DNA from: Lachnospiraceae bacterium
GTDB taxonomy: Bacteria; Bacillota; Clostridia; Lachnospirales; Lachnospiraceae
Length of the DNA stretch: 11,540 nucleotides
Assembly: GCA_009774145.1 (NCBI GenBank)
Contig: VSND01000100.1
Coordinates: forward strand, 1-11,540
Reading direction: 5' to 3'
The position numbers and the translations under genes were made by a program. This document shows, piece after piece, positions 1-7,001 of the stretch; the first letter of the stretch is position 1; each line of letters starts with the position of its first letter. The notes below the pieces were generated by a model that was not told where the DNA came from, did no database searches, and was given only the letters and a program-made list of their open reading frames with translations.

Positions 1-435
1 CCGCTTGGGAAAGGGAAAGCAGAGGAAATGCTTTTTTGGACGAAAGAGGAATATCTGAAATTCATTGAAGCAGTAAAAGACAAGCCATATTCCTATCAAG
101 CATTTCAAATTTTATACTGGTGTGGCTTGCGTGTTGGCGAACTTTTAGCACTCACGCCGCAGGATATAGATTTTGATAACAAGGTCATTCGGATAACAAA
201 ATCTTATCAGCGGTTAGAGGGAAAAGATGTGGTAACAGACCCAAAGACACCGAAAAGCAAGCGCAATGTCAGTATGCCGGACTTTTTGTGTGAGGAATTA
301 AAAGAGTATCTCGGCAGGCTGTACGGACTTCTACCGACTGACCGTATCTTCCATCTGACAAAAAGTTTTCTGCACCATGAAATGACGAGAGGGGCAGGGA
401 AAGCAGGGGTAAAGCGTATTAGAATCCACGATTTA

Positions 436-443
436 AGACACCC
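436..443. other. Candidate left insertion junction of the serine-recombinase element
   Basis: The integrase frame matches its family up to the His codon at 439-441 and stops matching from 442. A GA dinucleotide lies at 437-438. GA is the crossover dinucleotide reported for Tn4451/Tn5397-type serine recombinases, so it is a reasonable candidate core. The exact crossover cannot be fixed without the other end or an empty target site. Confidence 0.4.
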
Positions 444-480
444 GTATGTCAAGCACAAACTAAAAAATTTATCAGATTAT

Positions 481-529
481 TGGCCGGACAGGTTATCCGC
501 AAAGGACAAACCCGCCCGGCCAGTCTTTT
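481..529 (+). terminator. Hairpin plus T-run just inside the element's left end
   Basis: Inverted arms TGGCCGG (481-487) and CCGGCCA (516-522), with further partial pairing inside (AGGTT with AACCC), are followed by a T-run at 525-529. Read on the plus strand this resembles a rho-independent terminator, although the loop is long. It would stop transcription entering from the interrupted integrase before it runs antisense into the recombinase genes. It could also be a structure at the element end used in recombination. Confidence 0.45.
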
Positions 530-550
530 TGCTTTCATTTCAGGTGCTTT

Positions 551-919
551 TTATGCTGTCGCAATCCCTGAATCCATAATCGGATTCACAAAACCGTCTG
601 CCACTGTACAGAGGCGGACTTCGTTCTGCTTGAGGAAGTTCCAGTATCGGATCATGTCCTCAGTGTGCCGGCAAAGGCGATTAAGATTGAATACAAGAAC
701 GATATCCACCAGATGTTCTTCAACTGCCCGGTTTACTTCCAGCAGGCCGGGACGGTCAAAATTTATGCCATTCTGTATATCTCTGGAAATTCCCATGATA
801 GATAATCCATGCTCCGCTGCATATTCTTCAAGGCGATACCTATGTGTTTCCAGCAGTTCTTCACTCATATTACCGCCTTTATCTATGCGACAGTAAAGCC
901 ATACTTTTTCTCTGTTCAT
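551..919 (-). CDS. Small serine-recombinase-like protein with Asp at the catalytic Ser position
   Basis: A 122-residue protein covering only the resolvase/invertase catalytic fold. The usual N-terminal motif Y-x-R-x-S is YCRID here, so residue 13 is Asp instead of the Ser nucleophile. Other family landmarks remain: a DIQNGINFDRPGL segment (about 47-60), the second Arg cluster NRLCR (80-84) and the VADGF strand end (106-110). It has no large recombinase domain, zinc ribbon or coiled coil. The ATG at 919 is chosen because AAGGAGG lies 6 nt upstream. A longer frame from 976 would overlap the preceding recombinase. It starts 20 nt after that gene's stop and is probably the last cistron of the same operon. 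Strand cleavage is not expected. A role as accessory factor, directionality factor or regulator is conjecture. I recall similar short proteins in clostridial elements, so this may be a conserved family rather than decay. Confidence 0.8.
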   Translation of the reverse strand: MNREKVWLYCRIDKGGNMSEELLETHRYRLEEYAAEHGLSIMGISRDIQNGINFDRPGLLEVNRAVEEHLVDIVLVFNLNRLCRHTEDMIRYWNFLKQNEVRLCTVADGFVNPIMDSGIATA

Positions 920-939
920 TGTCAGCCTCCTTATTCCAT

Positions 940-2490
940 TCAGGAAATCTCCCTGCAAAAATCTTTCATTTTCCATTCAATTTTTATCTGGCTGTCTGGG
1001 AATACGCTAATCCTTTCAATCAGCACATTAGCAAACGTCTCCGTCAGACCATCCGCGCCACTAATATCACTGGCAATGGATTTCAGCTGTGATTTTGTGT
1101 CGCTATCCATTTGCTTTTGGCTGATCTCCGCAGAGAGCGCGGAATGTGCCTGCTTCAGACGGTTTAATTCTTTATCACACACGGATTTCTGTTCCAGATA
1201 GCTGTCCTTGTCAATCTCTTTCAGAAGAAAGCGCTCATAAAGCAGGCGTTTTTCTGTCTGGCACTGCCGGATCCGGTTCTGGTATTCTGTCTGCTCCGCA
1301 AGCTGGACATCCAGGCCGCCGGCTACGGAAAGACTGTCAATGTTTAAAATAATGCCTGCCTGCTTTAAAAGGATTTCGTAGATCAGGCTTTCCAGTTCCG
1401 CTTCCAGGATCCGCATACCGTGGCACGGCGACATGCTGTCAACGGAAGTATAACGGCAGATAAAATAGGGTTTTTTAGCCGGTATGCGTCCCATGGCGTG
1501 TTTACAGCATCCGCAGAACACTTTGCCGCGCAGGGGATACTGGTGTACCTTCCTCTTGACGCTCTTAAAATGCAGCAGCTTTGCCTGAACCTGCTCATAT
1601 GTGGATTTATCAATAATGGGCGGATGGTGGTCAGGGATTTTAAACCACTCGCTTTCATCTTTTAAATGGAGGCACCTTCCGCCGATCTCCCTTACCTTCC
1701 GTTTTCCCATGATGTAAGTGCCTGCATAGCGTTCATCGCCTAAAATCCGCAGGATTGTGGTACGCTGCCATATTCCCTGGCATCTGGAAACATCATGGTA
1801 ATGTTTTCCTTTGGACGCTTTATATTCGCCCGGAGTGACTATCCCTTTTTGGAAAAGCACTTCGGCTATCTGGTGGGCGTCGTGTCCGTCAAGGGCCATC
1901 TGGAAAATCAGACGGACGTTCGGTGCGGTTTCTTCATCAATTTCCATCCTGCCATCTGCCCCTTTCTGATAACCATAAGGGCAGACAACACTCTGGTATT
2001 CCCCGCGCTTCATTTTTACATATTTGGCCGTTCTTGTTTTTACAGACATATCCCGGCTGTAAAATTCACTGATCAGATATTTTACAGCCATGCCGATACC
2101 GCCGGTATCACCCTGGTGCTGTGCGCTGTCAAAACCGTCCTCAACAGAGATAAAGCGGACGCCGAATACCGGGAATACACGCTCCATAAAGTATCCTACT
2201 TCAATCATGTTGCGCCCGAATCGGGAAAAATCTTTTACAAGGATGCAGTGGATCTCCCCTGCCCGTACCCGGTCAAGCAGTTTCTGGACAGCCGGACGCT
2301 CAAAATTGGTTCCGCTGTGTCCGTTGTCGATAAATTCTTCCACCTGGGCATTTGGGATCCCTTCCATATCGTCCGCATAGCTGTGAAGCAGGGCAAGCTG
2401 GCTCTGGATGCTCAGGCTGTCCACCTTTAAATCCTCAATCGAAAGCCGCACATAAAGGGCGATCACATAATCCATGGAAGCATTATTCAT
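940..2490 (-). CDS. Large serine recombinase, third of the tandem set
   Basis: A 516-residue site-specific recombinase of the TnpX/TndX class. Visible parts: catalytic domain at about 8-150 with nucleophile S17 in YVRLS and the Arg motif DFSRFGR (about 87-93); recombinase domain at about 165-300 (CPYGYQK, TTILRILGDERYAGT); zinc ribbon with C326, C329, C345 and C356; and a coiled-coil segment at about 400-460. The ATG at 2490 is chosen over an upstream one at 2580 because GGGAGG precedes it at normal spacing. It overlaps the previous gene by 8 nt (ATGAATAA), suggesting translational coupling. It is shorter than its neighbours, mainly at the N-terminus and in the tail. It presumably cuts and rejoins the element ends together with the other two. 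Which of the three suffices for integration cannot be read from sequence. Confidence 0.93.
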   Translation of the reverse strand: MNNASMDYVIALYVRLSIEDLKVDSLSIQSQLALLHSYADDMEGIPNAQVEEFIDNGHSGTNFERPAVQKLLDRVRAGEIHCILVKDFSRFGRNMIEVGYFMERVFPVFGVRFISVEDGFDSAQHQGDTGGIGMAVKYLISEFYSRDMSVKTRTAKYVKMKRGEYQSVVCPYGYQKGADGRMEIDEETAPNVRLIFQMALDGHDAHQIAEVLFQKGIVTPGEYKASKGKHYHDVSRCQGIWQRTTILRILGDERYAGTYIMGKRKVREIGGRCLHLKDESEWFKIPDHHPPIIDKSTYEQVQAKLLHFKSVKRKVHQYPLRGKVFCGCCKHAMGRIPAKKPYFICRYTSVDSMSPCHGMRILEAELESLIYEILLKQAGIILNIDSLSVAGGLDVQLAEQTEYQNRIRQCQTEKRLLYERFLLKEIDKDSYLEQKSVCDKELNRLKQAHSALSAEISQKQMDSDTKSQLKSIASDISGADGLTETFANVLIERISVFPDSQIKIEWKMKDFCREIS

Positions 2491-4120
2491 GTGCCAGCAC
2501 CTCCCACACTTGTTCAAAGCCGCATCTGAAGCGGAAAACGATCTCAACATTCTGCCGATCCCGGACAATGACTTTTTCAATCAGTTCATCCACAAGACGC
2601 GCTGTAAGCTTTGTATTGCCGTCAATCATGGCCAGCTTTTTGGCAAGGCTGGAAAATTTGTGCAGCTGTTTCTGCAATTCTTTCTGCTGCTCATCCAGAG
2701 CCTGCGCCTGCGCCATATCAGCCGTTATACGGCTTTCATAATCCTGCTTCAGTTCCGCATATTCCCCGCTGGTCAGTATGCCCGTCACAAGGTTCTCATA
2801 GAGGCTTCGGAGGAAGCTTCTGTTTTGTTCCACTGACGCAAGGAGGCGTTTCTGTTCCTTCTCTGCCGAGGCTTTCCGTTCTGCTATTCTGGGATCCTGC
2901 TCTTTCAGGCGTAAGTTATTCCCGATAACAGTTTCTGCTTCCTTCATGATGTAAGCAAGGATAATATCAAACAGGTCGGTTTCCTTTAAACATACGCCGG
3001 GGCAGTAGTCTTTGGCAATCCTGCCGTTGGAGATGCAGTGGAAATAATATACCCCATGGGAGCGTTTGCGGTGGAGGTTCTTTCCGCAATGGCCGCAGAA
3101 GATACGGCCGCGCAGGACATTTTCTGTATAAGGGATACCGGTCTGATCTCTGCTTTTTTCGGCTGCCTGCCTGCGCAGTTCCTGAACCTTTTCAAATAAT
3201 TCACGGCGGATCAGCGGCTCATGGGTATCACGCACAACGATCCATTCCTCCGGCTCCGTTGGAACCTGTTTGTGGCCTATTGTTTTTGTTTTTCCCTGCA
3301 CCATATCGCCGACATAAACTTCATCGGCAAGTATTTTTGTTATCGTCCATGTCTGCCAGTTCCCGCTTCCCATCAGGCGGCTTGGTTTGATCAGGCCGCA
3401 TTTCACCAGATAAAATCCGGGAGTGATGATCCCCTGCTCATTCAGCCGTGTGGCAATCCTGTTCAGGGATACCCCGTCTGCCGCCCATTGGAAGATGTCA
3501 CGGACAGCCGGCGCGGTTTCTTCATTCACGATCAGCTTGTGGCAGTTCTCCGGATCTTTGCGGTAGCCATAGGGAGGACGTGCGCCGACATAATCGCCGG
3601 ATTTCATGCTCTGGCGGGTCTGCGACCGGACTTTGCGGCTGATGTCGGCGGCGTATGCCTCGTTTACCATGTTTTTGAACGGCAGGATAATATGCTCCCC
3701 GCTGTTCTGGTCTGCTTCACTGTCATACTGGTCATTGACGGCGATAAAACGTACCTGCCGGACAGGAAAATATTTCTCGATATAGTAGCCGGTGTCTATC
3801 GTGCTTCGCCCCAGTCTGGATAAATCCTTAACAATGATACAGTTAATCTTACCGGCCTCAACATCTGCTAACATCTGCTGGAAAGCCGCACGTTCAAACG
3901 TCCGTCCGGTTATCCCGTTATCCGTGTAGATCCCGGATACCTGGATATCGGGGTGGAGAGCAGCAAAGGATTCCATAATCTTCTTCTGTGTTTCCAGTGA
4001 ATCCCCGCGCTGCCCGTTAAACTCCACGGAAAGGCGTATATAAAGGGCGGCCTTCCATACTTTCATGCCAGTTTTTACGGCAGGTGTCTGTGCGGTATTT
4101 TTTCTGCTTTTCCGTGCCAT
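2483..4120 (-). CDS. Large serine recombinase, second of the tandem set
   Basis: A 545-residue protein. A basic N-terminal extension (MARKSRKN...) precedes the catalytic domain, where the nucleophile is S31 in YIRLS and the Arg motif is DLSRLGR (about 99-105). A recombinase domain follows at about 185-315 (PPYGYRK, ITKILADEVYVGD), then a zinc ribbon (C342, C345, C362, with C373/C377 as fourth-ligand candidates), a Lys/Glu/Gln-rich coiled coil at about 405-495 and a beta-rich C-terminus. The start is firm: AAAGGAGG lies 8 nt upstream, inside the end of the previous gene, whose TAA directly abuts this ATG. All catalytic residues are present, so an active enzyme is expected. It is clearly diverged from both neighbours, which argues against recent tandem duplication and for separate roles in one recombination complex. 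Confidence 0.94.
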   Translation of the reverse strand: MARKSRKNTAQTPAVKTGMKVWKAALYIRLSVEFNGQRGDSLETQKKIMESFAALHPDIQVSGIYTDNGITGRTFERAAFQQMLADVEAGKINCIIVKDLSRLGRSTIDTGYYIEKYFPVRQVRFIAVNDQYDSEADQNSGEHIILPFKNMVNEAYAADISRKVRSQTRQSMKSGDYVGARPPYGYRKDPENCHKLIVNEETAPAVRDIFQWAADGVSLNRIATRLNEQGIITPGFYLVKCGLIKPSRLMGSGNWQTWTITKILADEVYVGDMVQGKTKTIGHKQVPTEPEEWIVVRDTHEPLIRRELFEKVQELRRQAAEKSRDQTGIPYTENVLRGRIFCGHCGKNLHRKRSHGVYYFHCISNGRIAKDYCPGVCLKETDLFDIILAYIMKEAETVIGNNLRLKEQDPRIAERKASAEKEQKRLLASVEQNRSFLRSLYENLVTGILTSGEYAELKQDYESRITADMAQAQALDEQQKELQKQLHKFSSLAKKLAMIDGNTKLTARLVDELIEKVIVRDRQNVEIVFRFRCGFEQVWEVLAHE

Positions 4121-5770
4121 TTATACGGCCTCCTTTCCCCTGGTGTTTTGTCCGGGCAGCGGTGCGGCGGCATGGGCCGAGAGCCGTTCCACAACCGCCT
4201 GGTATTCCATCTGGTAGCGGAATGTAATCTGGAGGTCGTCTTTTTCCAGAACGCGGATCGACTGTATCAAAGCGATCACAGCCCTCCGGTCAATTTCTTC
4301 CATGCCGGAAAACCGCTTAAAATGCTGGATCCACCGTAAACGGTCATGGGAGCTTCCTTTTACAGCGTCCATTTCCTCCCGGAGTTTAGAAGCTGCTTCT
4401 TTCAAGCGGCTGATATCCGCATGGTAACTGTTTTTCAGAGATTTATATTCTTCCTTATCCAGCAGCCCCGTCACGAAGTTTTCATACAGGGTGGACTGGA
4501 AGCGTGTCAGGCTGGCGAGCTGTTCCTCATTTTCCATAAGCCGGGCCTTATATTCAGCCACCAGTTCCTGATTGACCTGTTCTTCACTGATGTCCCGCAG
4601 CAGCTCTTCCAGGGAAACCACATTCCCGATGTGCGCTTTCAGGCTTTCCGTAATGCAGTCTGTCAGATCCTGTTCGCGGAGCATGACCGGGTGGGTGCAT
4701 CCGTTCTTTTTCCCGGTCGGGCAGTAATAATAAAAATATTTGCCATTCTTGTAAGGTACTGTTTTCCGCGTCATACGGGCACCGCAGGAGCCGCAGATCA
4801 GGATGCCGGAAAAAAGATATACTTTATTGCCGTTGGGGGCGGTGCGCGTGTCAAGCCCCAGGATTTTCTGCACAAGGTCATAATCCTGCCTGCGTATAAT
4901 CGGCTCATGCGCGTTCTCCGTCCGTATCCATTCCGCAGAAGGCTTCTCAACCAAATCTTTTACTTTATGGTTGTAGGTGGTCTGCCGCCCCTGCACAAGT
5001 GTACCGGTATAAGTTTCATCTTTCAGAATACGGATAATTGTGGTAGCCGACCACTTCGTTTTTTCCTTGTCAGTAAAGCCGCCGCTGGGATGGGGAAGCC
5101 CCCTGCTTTCCTTATAGGCCAGCGGGGAGAGTATGCCGGACTGGTTCAGGCTTTCCGCGATTTTAGCGGCGCTGTAGCCGTCTATCTTCTTGCGGAAGAT
5201 ATCCTGCACCACTTTGGCGGCAAAACTGTCCACAATCAGCTGATTGTGGTTTTCCTTTGATTTCTGATAGCCGTATATAGGGCAGGCTCCCACAAAGTCG
5301 CCATTTTTCCGCTTCGTCAGAAGGGCGCTCCGGGTTTTTACAGAAATGTCATGGCAGTAAGCGTCATTCAGGATGGTTTTCAAAGAAATATTCAAGTCAT
5401 CGCCATTGTTTTCATGGGCGGTATCTATCCCATCCGTGATCGCTATAAAACGGACGCCGTAAGCCGGGAATATCTGGCGGAGGTAGCGGCCTGTTTCTAT
5501 GTATTCGCGTCCAAGGCGGGAGAGGTCTTTTACGATTACGCAGTTAATTTTCCCCTCCCGTATGTCCTGCATCATGGCCTGGAACTGGGGCCGGTCGAAC
5601 AGGATTCCGCTGTAGCCGTCGTCTACATGTTCCGATACAAGCTCGATTTCCGGATGCCCTTTCAGGAAATCTTCAATCAGTTTTTTCTGGTTGGTAATGC
5701 TGTCGCTTTCGTTCTCCCTGTCCATGGAGTAGGAAAGCCGCAGGTATTCCGTTGCTCTGTATTCAGGCAT
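4121..5770 (-). CDS. Large serine recombinase, first of the tandem set
   Basis: A 549-residue protein, first gene after the operon promoter. The catalytic domain (about 6-150) has nucleophile S13 in YLRLS and DLSRLGR at about 82-88. The recombinase domain spans about 160-300 (CPIYGYQK, IIRILKDETYTGT). The zinc ribbon has CGSCG (C326, C329) with C350 and C358. A long coiled coil covers about 400-475, the part that in this class governs synapsis and directionality. A longer frame starts at 5809, but its ATG lacks a good ribosome binding site, whereas the ATG at 5770 has AAAGGAG about 10 nt upstream and places YLRLS at the usual distance from the N-terminus. The gene ends immediately before the next ATG. 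It is probably the lead integrase/excisionase of the module. All key residues are intact. Confidence 0.93.
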   Translation of the reverse strand: MPEYRATEYLRLSYSMDRENESDSITNQKKLIEDFLKGHPEIELVSEHVDDGYSGILFDRPQFQAMMQDIREGKINCVIVKDLSRLGREYIETGRYLRQIFPAYGVRFIAITDGIDTAHENNGDDLNISLKTILNDAYCHDISVKTRSALLTKRKNGDFVGACPIYGYQKSKENHNQLIVDSFAAKVVQDIFRKKIDGYSAAKIAESLNQSGILSPLAYKESRGLPHPSGGFTDKEKTKWSATTIIRILKDETYTGTLVQGRQTTYNHKVKDLVEKPSAEWIRTENAHEPIIRRQDYDLVQKILGLDTRTAPNGNKVYLFSGILICGSCGARMTRKTVPYKNGKYFYYYCPTGKKNGCTHPVMLREQDLTDCITESLKAHIGNVVSLEELLRDISEEQVNQELVAEYKARLMENEEQLASLTRFQSTLYENFVTGLLDKEEYKSLKNSYHADISRLKEAASKLREEMDAVKGSSHDRLRWIQHFKRFSGMEEIDRRAVIALIQSIRVLEKDDLQITFRYQMEYQAVVERLSAHAAAPLPGQNTRGKEAV

Positions 5771-5864
5771 TAAAAAATCACTCCTTTTCTTTTTACGGAC
5801 TTCCCCCATAAATCAAAGAGTGATTCGGATTTGCCTTATTCAGTTTATTCTTTTTCCAATTCCG

Positions 5865-5893
5865 ATGATAGCATAATCCCATGGGAAAGTCAA
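5865..5893 (-). promoter_or_regulatory. Sigma-70 type promoter of the recombinase operon
   Basis: On the minus strand, TTGACT (5893-5888) and TATCAT (5870-5865) are separated by exactly 17 bases, and TG one base before the -10 box gives an extended -10. The expected start of transcription near 5858 leaves a leader of about 88 nt before the first recombinase ATG at 5770. The 8-base palindrome CCCATGGG (5878-5885) lies in the spacer. The promoter begins right after the stop of the upstream 70-residue gene, so the recombinases can be expressed separately from the parB block. Confidence 0.75.
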
Positions 5894-5906
5894 CGCTTTA
5901 AAGCGT
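5893..5906. promoter_or_regulatory. 14-bp perfect palindrome at the recombinase promoter (candidate operator)
   Basis: ACGCTTTAAAGCGT is a perfect palindrome that shares its edge base with the -35 box. It lies between the stop codon of the 70-residue gene (5908-5906) and the promoter. The position suits a dimeric activator or repressor controlling excision. The regulator is not identified; the small protein upstream and the ParB-type proteins are the nearest candidates. Confidence 0.5.
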
Positions 5907-6118
5907 CAAATTAAAATCCGTTTCAGACAGTCCTCCAGCGAAGCACCGTTTTCCGCGAATTGCGCCCGGACGGTAAACCTGCCGCACTTGAAACAGTAGG
6001 GGTTTTTGATCTGCCGGATAAATTCGGCAACTCTTTCCTCTCTGGTAAGATTTTTGTCTACGGATACGTCCCTGATGTCAACAAGGGGCGCAGTATCCAT
6101 ACTTGCTGTTTCCTTCAT
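5906..6118 (-). CDS. Small conserved mobile-element protein of unknown function (possibly DUF6870-like)
   Basis: A 70-residue protein. The C-terminal two thirds carries a compact pattern: VDIRDV, a charged helix (REERVAEFIRQIKNP), then YCFKCG with a CxxC pair, a short beta stretch (FTVRAQFAENG) and a final helix ending ILI. I associate this pattern with a short family common in clostridial ICEs, which I recall as DUF6870, but I could not check this. An ATG at 6124 directly abuts the GGAGGT ribosome binding site, so the ATG at 6118, 6 nt downstream of it, is the better start. It lies 19 nt after the ParB-like gene's stop and is likely co-transcribed with it. No signal peptide or membrane segment is seen. 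One CxxC pair is too little to call a zinc finger. Function unknown; a regulatory role is only suggested by its place before the recombinase promoter. Confidence 0.7.
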   Translation of the reverse strand: MKETASMDTAPLVDIRDVSVDKNLTREERVAEFIRQIKNPYCFKCGRFTVRAQFAENGASLEDCLKRILI

Positions 6119-6137
6119 ATCCATACCTCCGATCTGA

Positions 6138-7001
6138 TTACCCACGGAAGCGGTAAGGGAGTTTCCTGCCCCCACGCTGTCCGTTATACTTCTCTAAAAT
6201 GACACGGGCGAAACGGAGGGCTGTGTTGCTTGTGGAAAAATCTGCCCGTCCCCGGCGGTTGATTTCGTCCGGGTCGCACTGGGAAAGCCGGGAGACAAAG
6301 GTCTTGTCGTTTAACTCTGTGTCATAAGTTTTTATGAAGAGCGCCATGCCTGCCAGAACAGCAGCGGTCAGGGAACGCGGATCCCCCTCCCAGGTGTCCC
6401 AGAGAAGCTGCAACATGCGGGTGAAGGACGCCCCACCCAGCAGCCGGTAAGCGTTCACCAGCGCACGGGTTGACACGATCTCCCCGGTCTTTCCATGGCT
6501 TTTTCCCAATGCCCATATAAAGCCGCAGTTTTCGATCAGCCGCTTGACTTCCGTGATCTCCGCGTCCGCCCCGGATTCCGCCAGTACGTTCGTGGACTGT
6601 GACAGGCTCAGGCGTTTCTTGGCCTTGTCCAGTTTGTAGCACAGATCGGCTTCCTGCTCATAGGTCAGGCCGTCATAGACCTTGCAGTCCACCATGACGC
6701 CCCGCCCGCCGTTCATCCGGCGCATGGCAGAGATGCGGTGCTGACCGTCCACTACATAGAATTTACCGTCGCGGAAGCTGACCGTGATCGGGTCAAGGAG
6801 CCGCTCGTCCCATTCCCGGATCAGCCGGTCAACCTCCTTCGGGTTTACCGGGCGCTGGTAAGGCAGGCCGGAAGTCAGCCGGTCTGTATGGATAGAGCGC
6901 TCCACGCCGGGATTAGTGTACTCCGGGTCTGGCTGTGTCATCTGTTCTGGCTTTGGCTTTATCGGTTTGGTTGAATTTCGTTTTTTTCTGTAACTGCTCA
7001 T
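6138..7001 (-). CDS. ParB/Srx-fold domain protein (second ParB-like protein)
   Basis: A 287-residue soluble protein. After a basic, Pro-rich N-terminus (KKRNSTKPIKPKPEQ) it has a ParB-type core at about 36-110: PYQRPVNPKEVDRLI, LLDPITVSFRDGKFYV and VDGQHRISAM, where residues 86-92 fit the GxxRxxA nucleotide-binding pattern of ParB. The remainder is helical, with a charged segment (LDKAKKRLSLSQ) and a basic tail. It lacks the clear helix-turn-helix of chromosomal ParB and looks more like the phage/ICE family with a VDGQHR motif (DUF6551-like, from memory). Its ATG overlaps the stop of the upstream parB gene (ATGA), and AAAGGA lies 11 nt upstream, so the two are translationally coupled. Likely roles are partition, DNA binding or nuclease regulation of the element; none can be chosen from sequence. 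Confidence 0.8.
   Translation of the reverse strand: MSSYRKKRNSTKPIKPKPEQMTQPDPEYTNPGVERSIHTDRLTSGLPYQRPVNPKEVDRLIREWDERLLDPITVSFRDGKFYVVDGQHRISAMRRMNGGRGVMVDCKVYDGLTYEQEADLCYKLDKAKKRLSLSQSTNVLAESGADAEITEVKRLIENCGFIWALGKSHGKTGEIVSTRALVNAYRLLGGASFTRMLQLLWDTWEGDPRSLTAAVLAGMALFIKTYDTELNDKTFVSRLSQCDPDEINRRGRADFSTSNTALRFARVILEKYNGQRGGRKLPYRFRG

Larger units (their letters stand above)
1..579 (+). pseudogene. Tyrosine integrase, 3'-truncated by an insertion (Tn916-type, C-terminal half)
   Basis: The frame is open from base 1 (first in-frame ATG at 28), so the 5' part lies outside the window. The visible part is the catalytic domain of a Tn916-type phage integrase. Counting from the ATG, the first catalytic Arg is in CGLRVGEL (R35), a basic beta-hairpin follows (PKTPKSKR), and the HxxRH box is HDLRH (residues 134-138, bases 427-441). 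In this family the sequence then continues into a helix, a second His/Trp and the Tyr nucleophile. Here it changes at base 442 into an unrelated tail (PYVKHKLKNL...) ending at TAA 577-579. With no Tyr nucleophile, the product should be unable to recombine DNA. The simplest reading is that the serine-recombinase element to the right inserted into this gene, making nested mobile elements. The family call is strong. The insertion explanation is inference, because the displaced 3' part is not in the window. Confidence 0.85.

Noticed and set aside
1795..2430. Long plus-strand frame opposite the third serine recombinase (similar ones opposite the other two)
   Set aside because: These are antisense shadows of strongly supported recombinase domains, with no start signals of their own.
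2491..2580. Upstream start for the third recombinase
   Set aside because: It would overlap the previous gene by about 98 bases, while the ATG at 2490 has GGGAGG and places the YVRLS motif at the usual distance.
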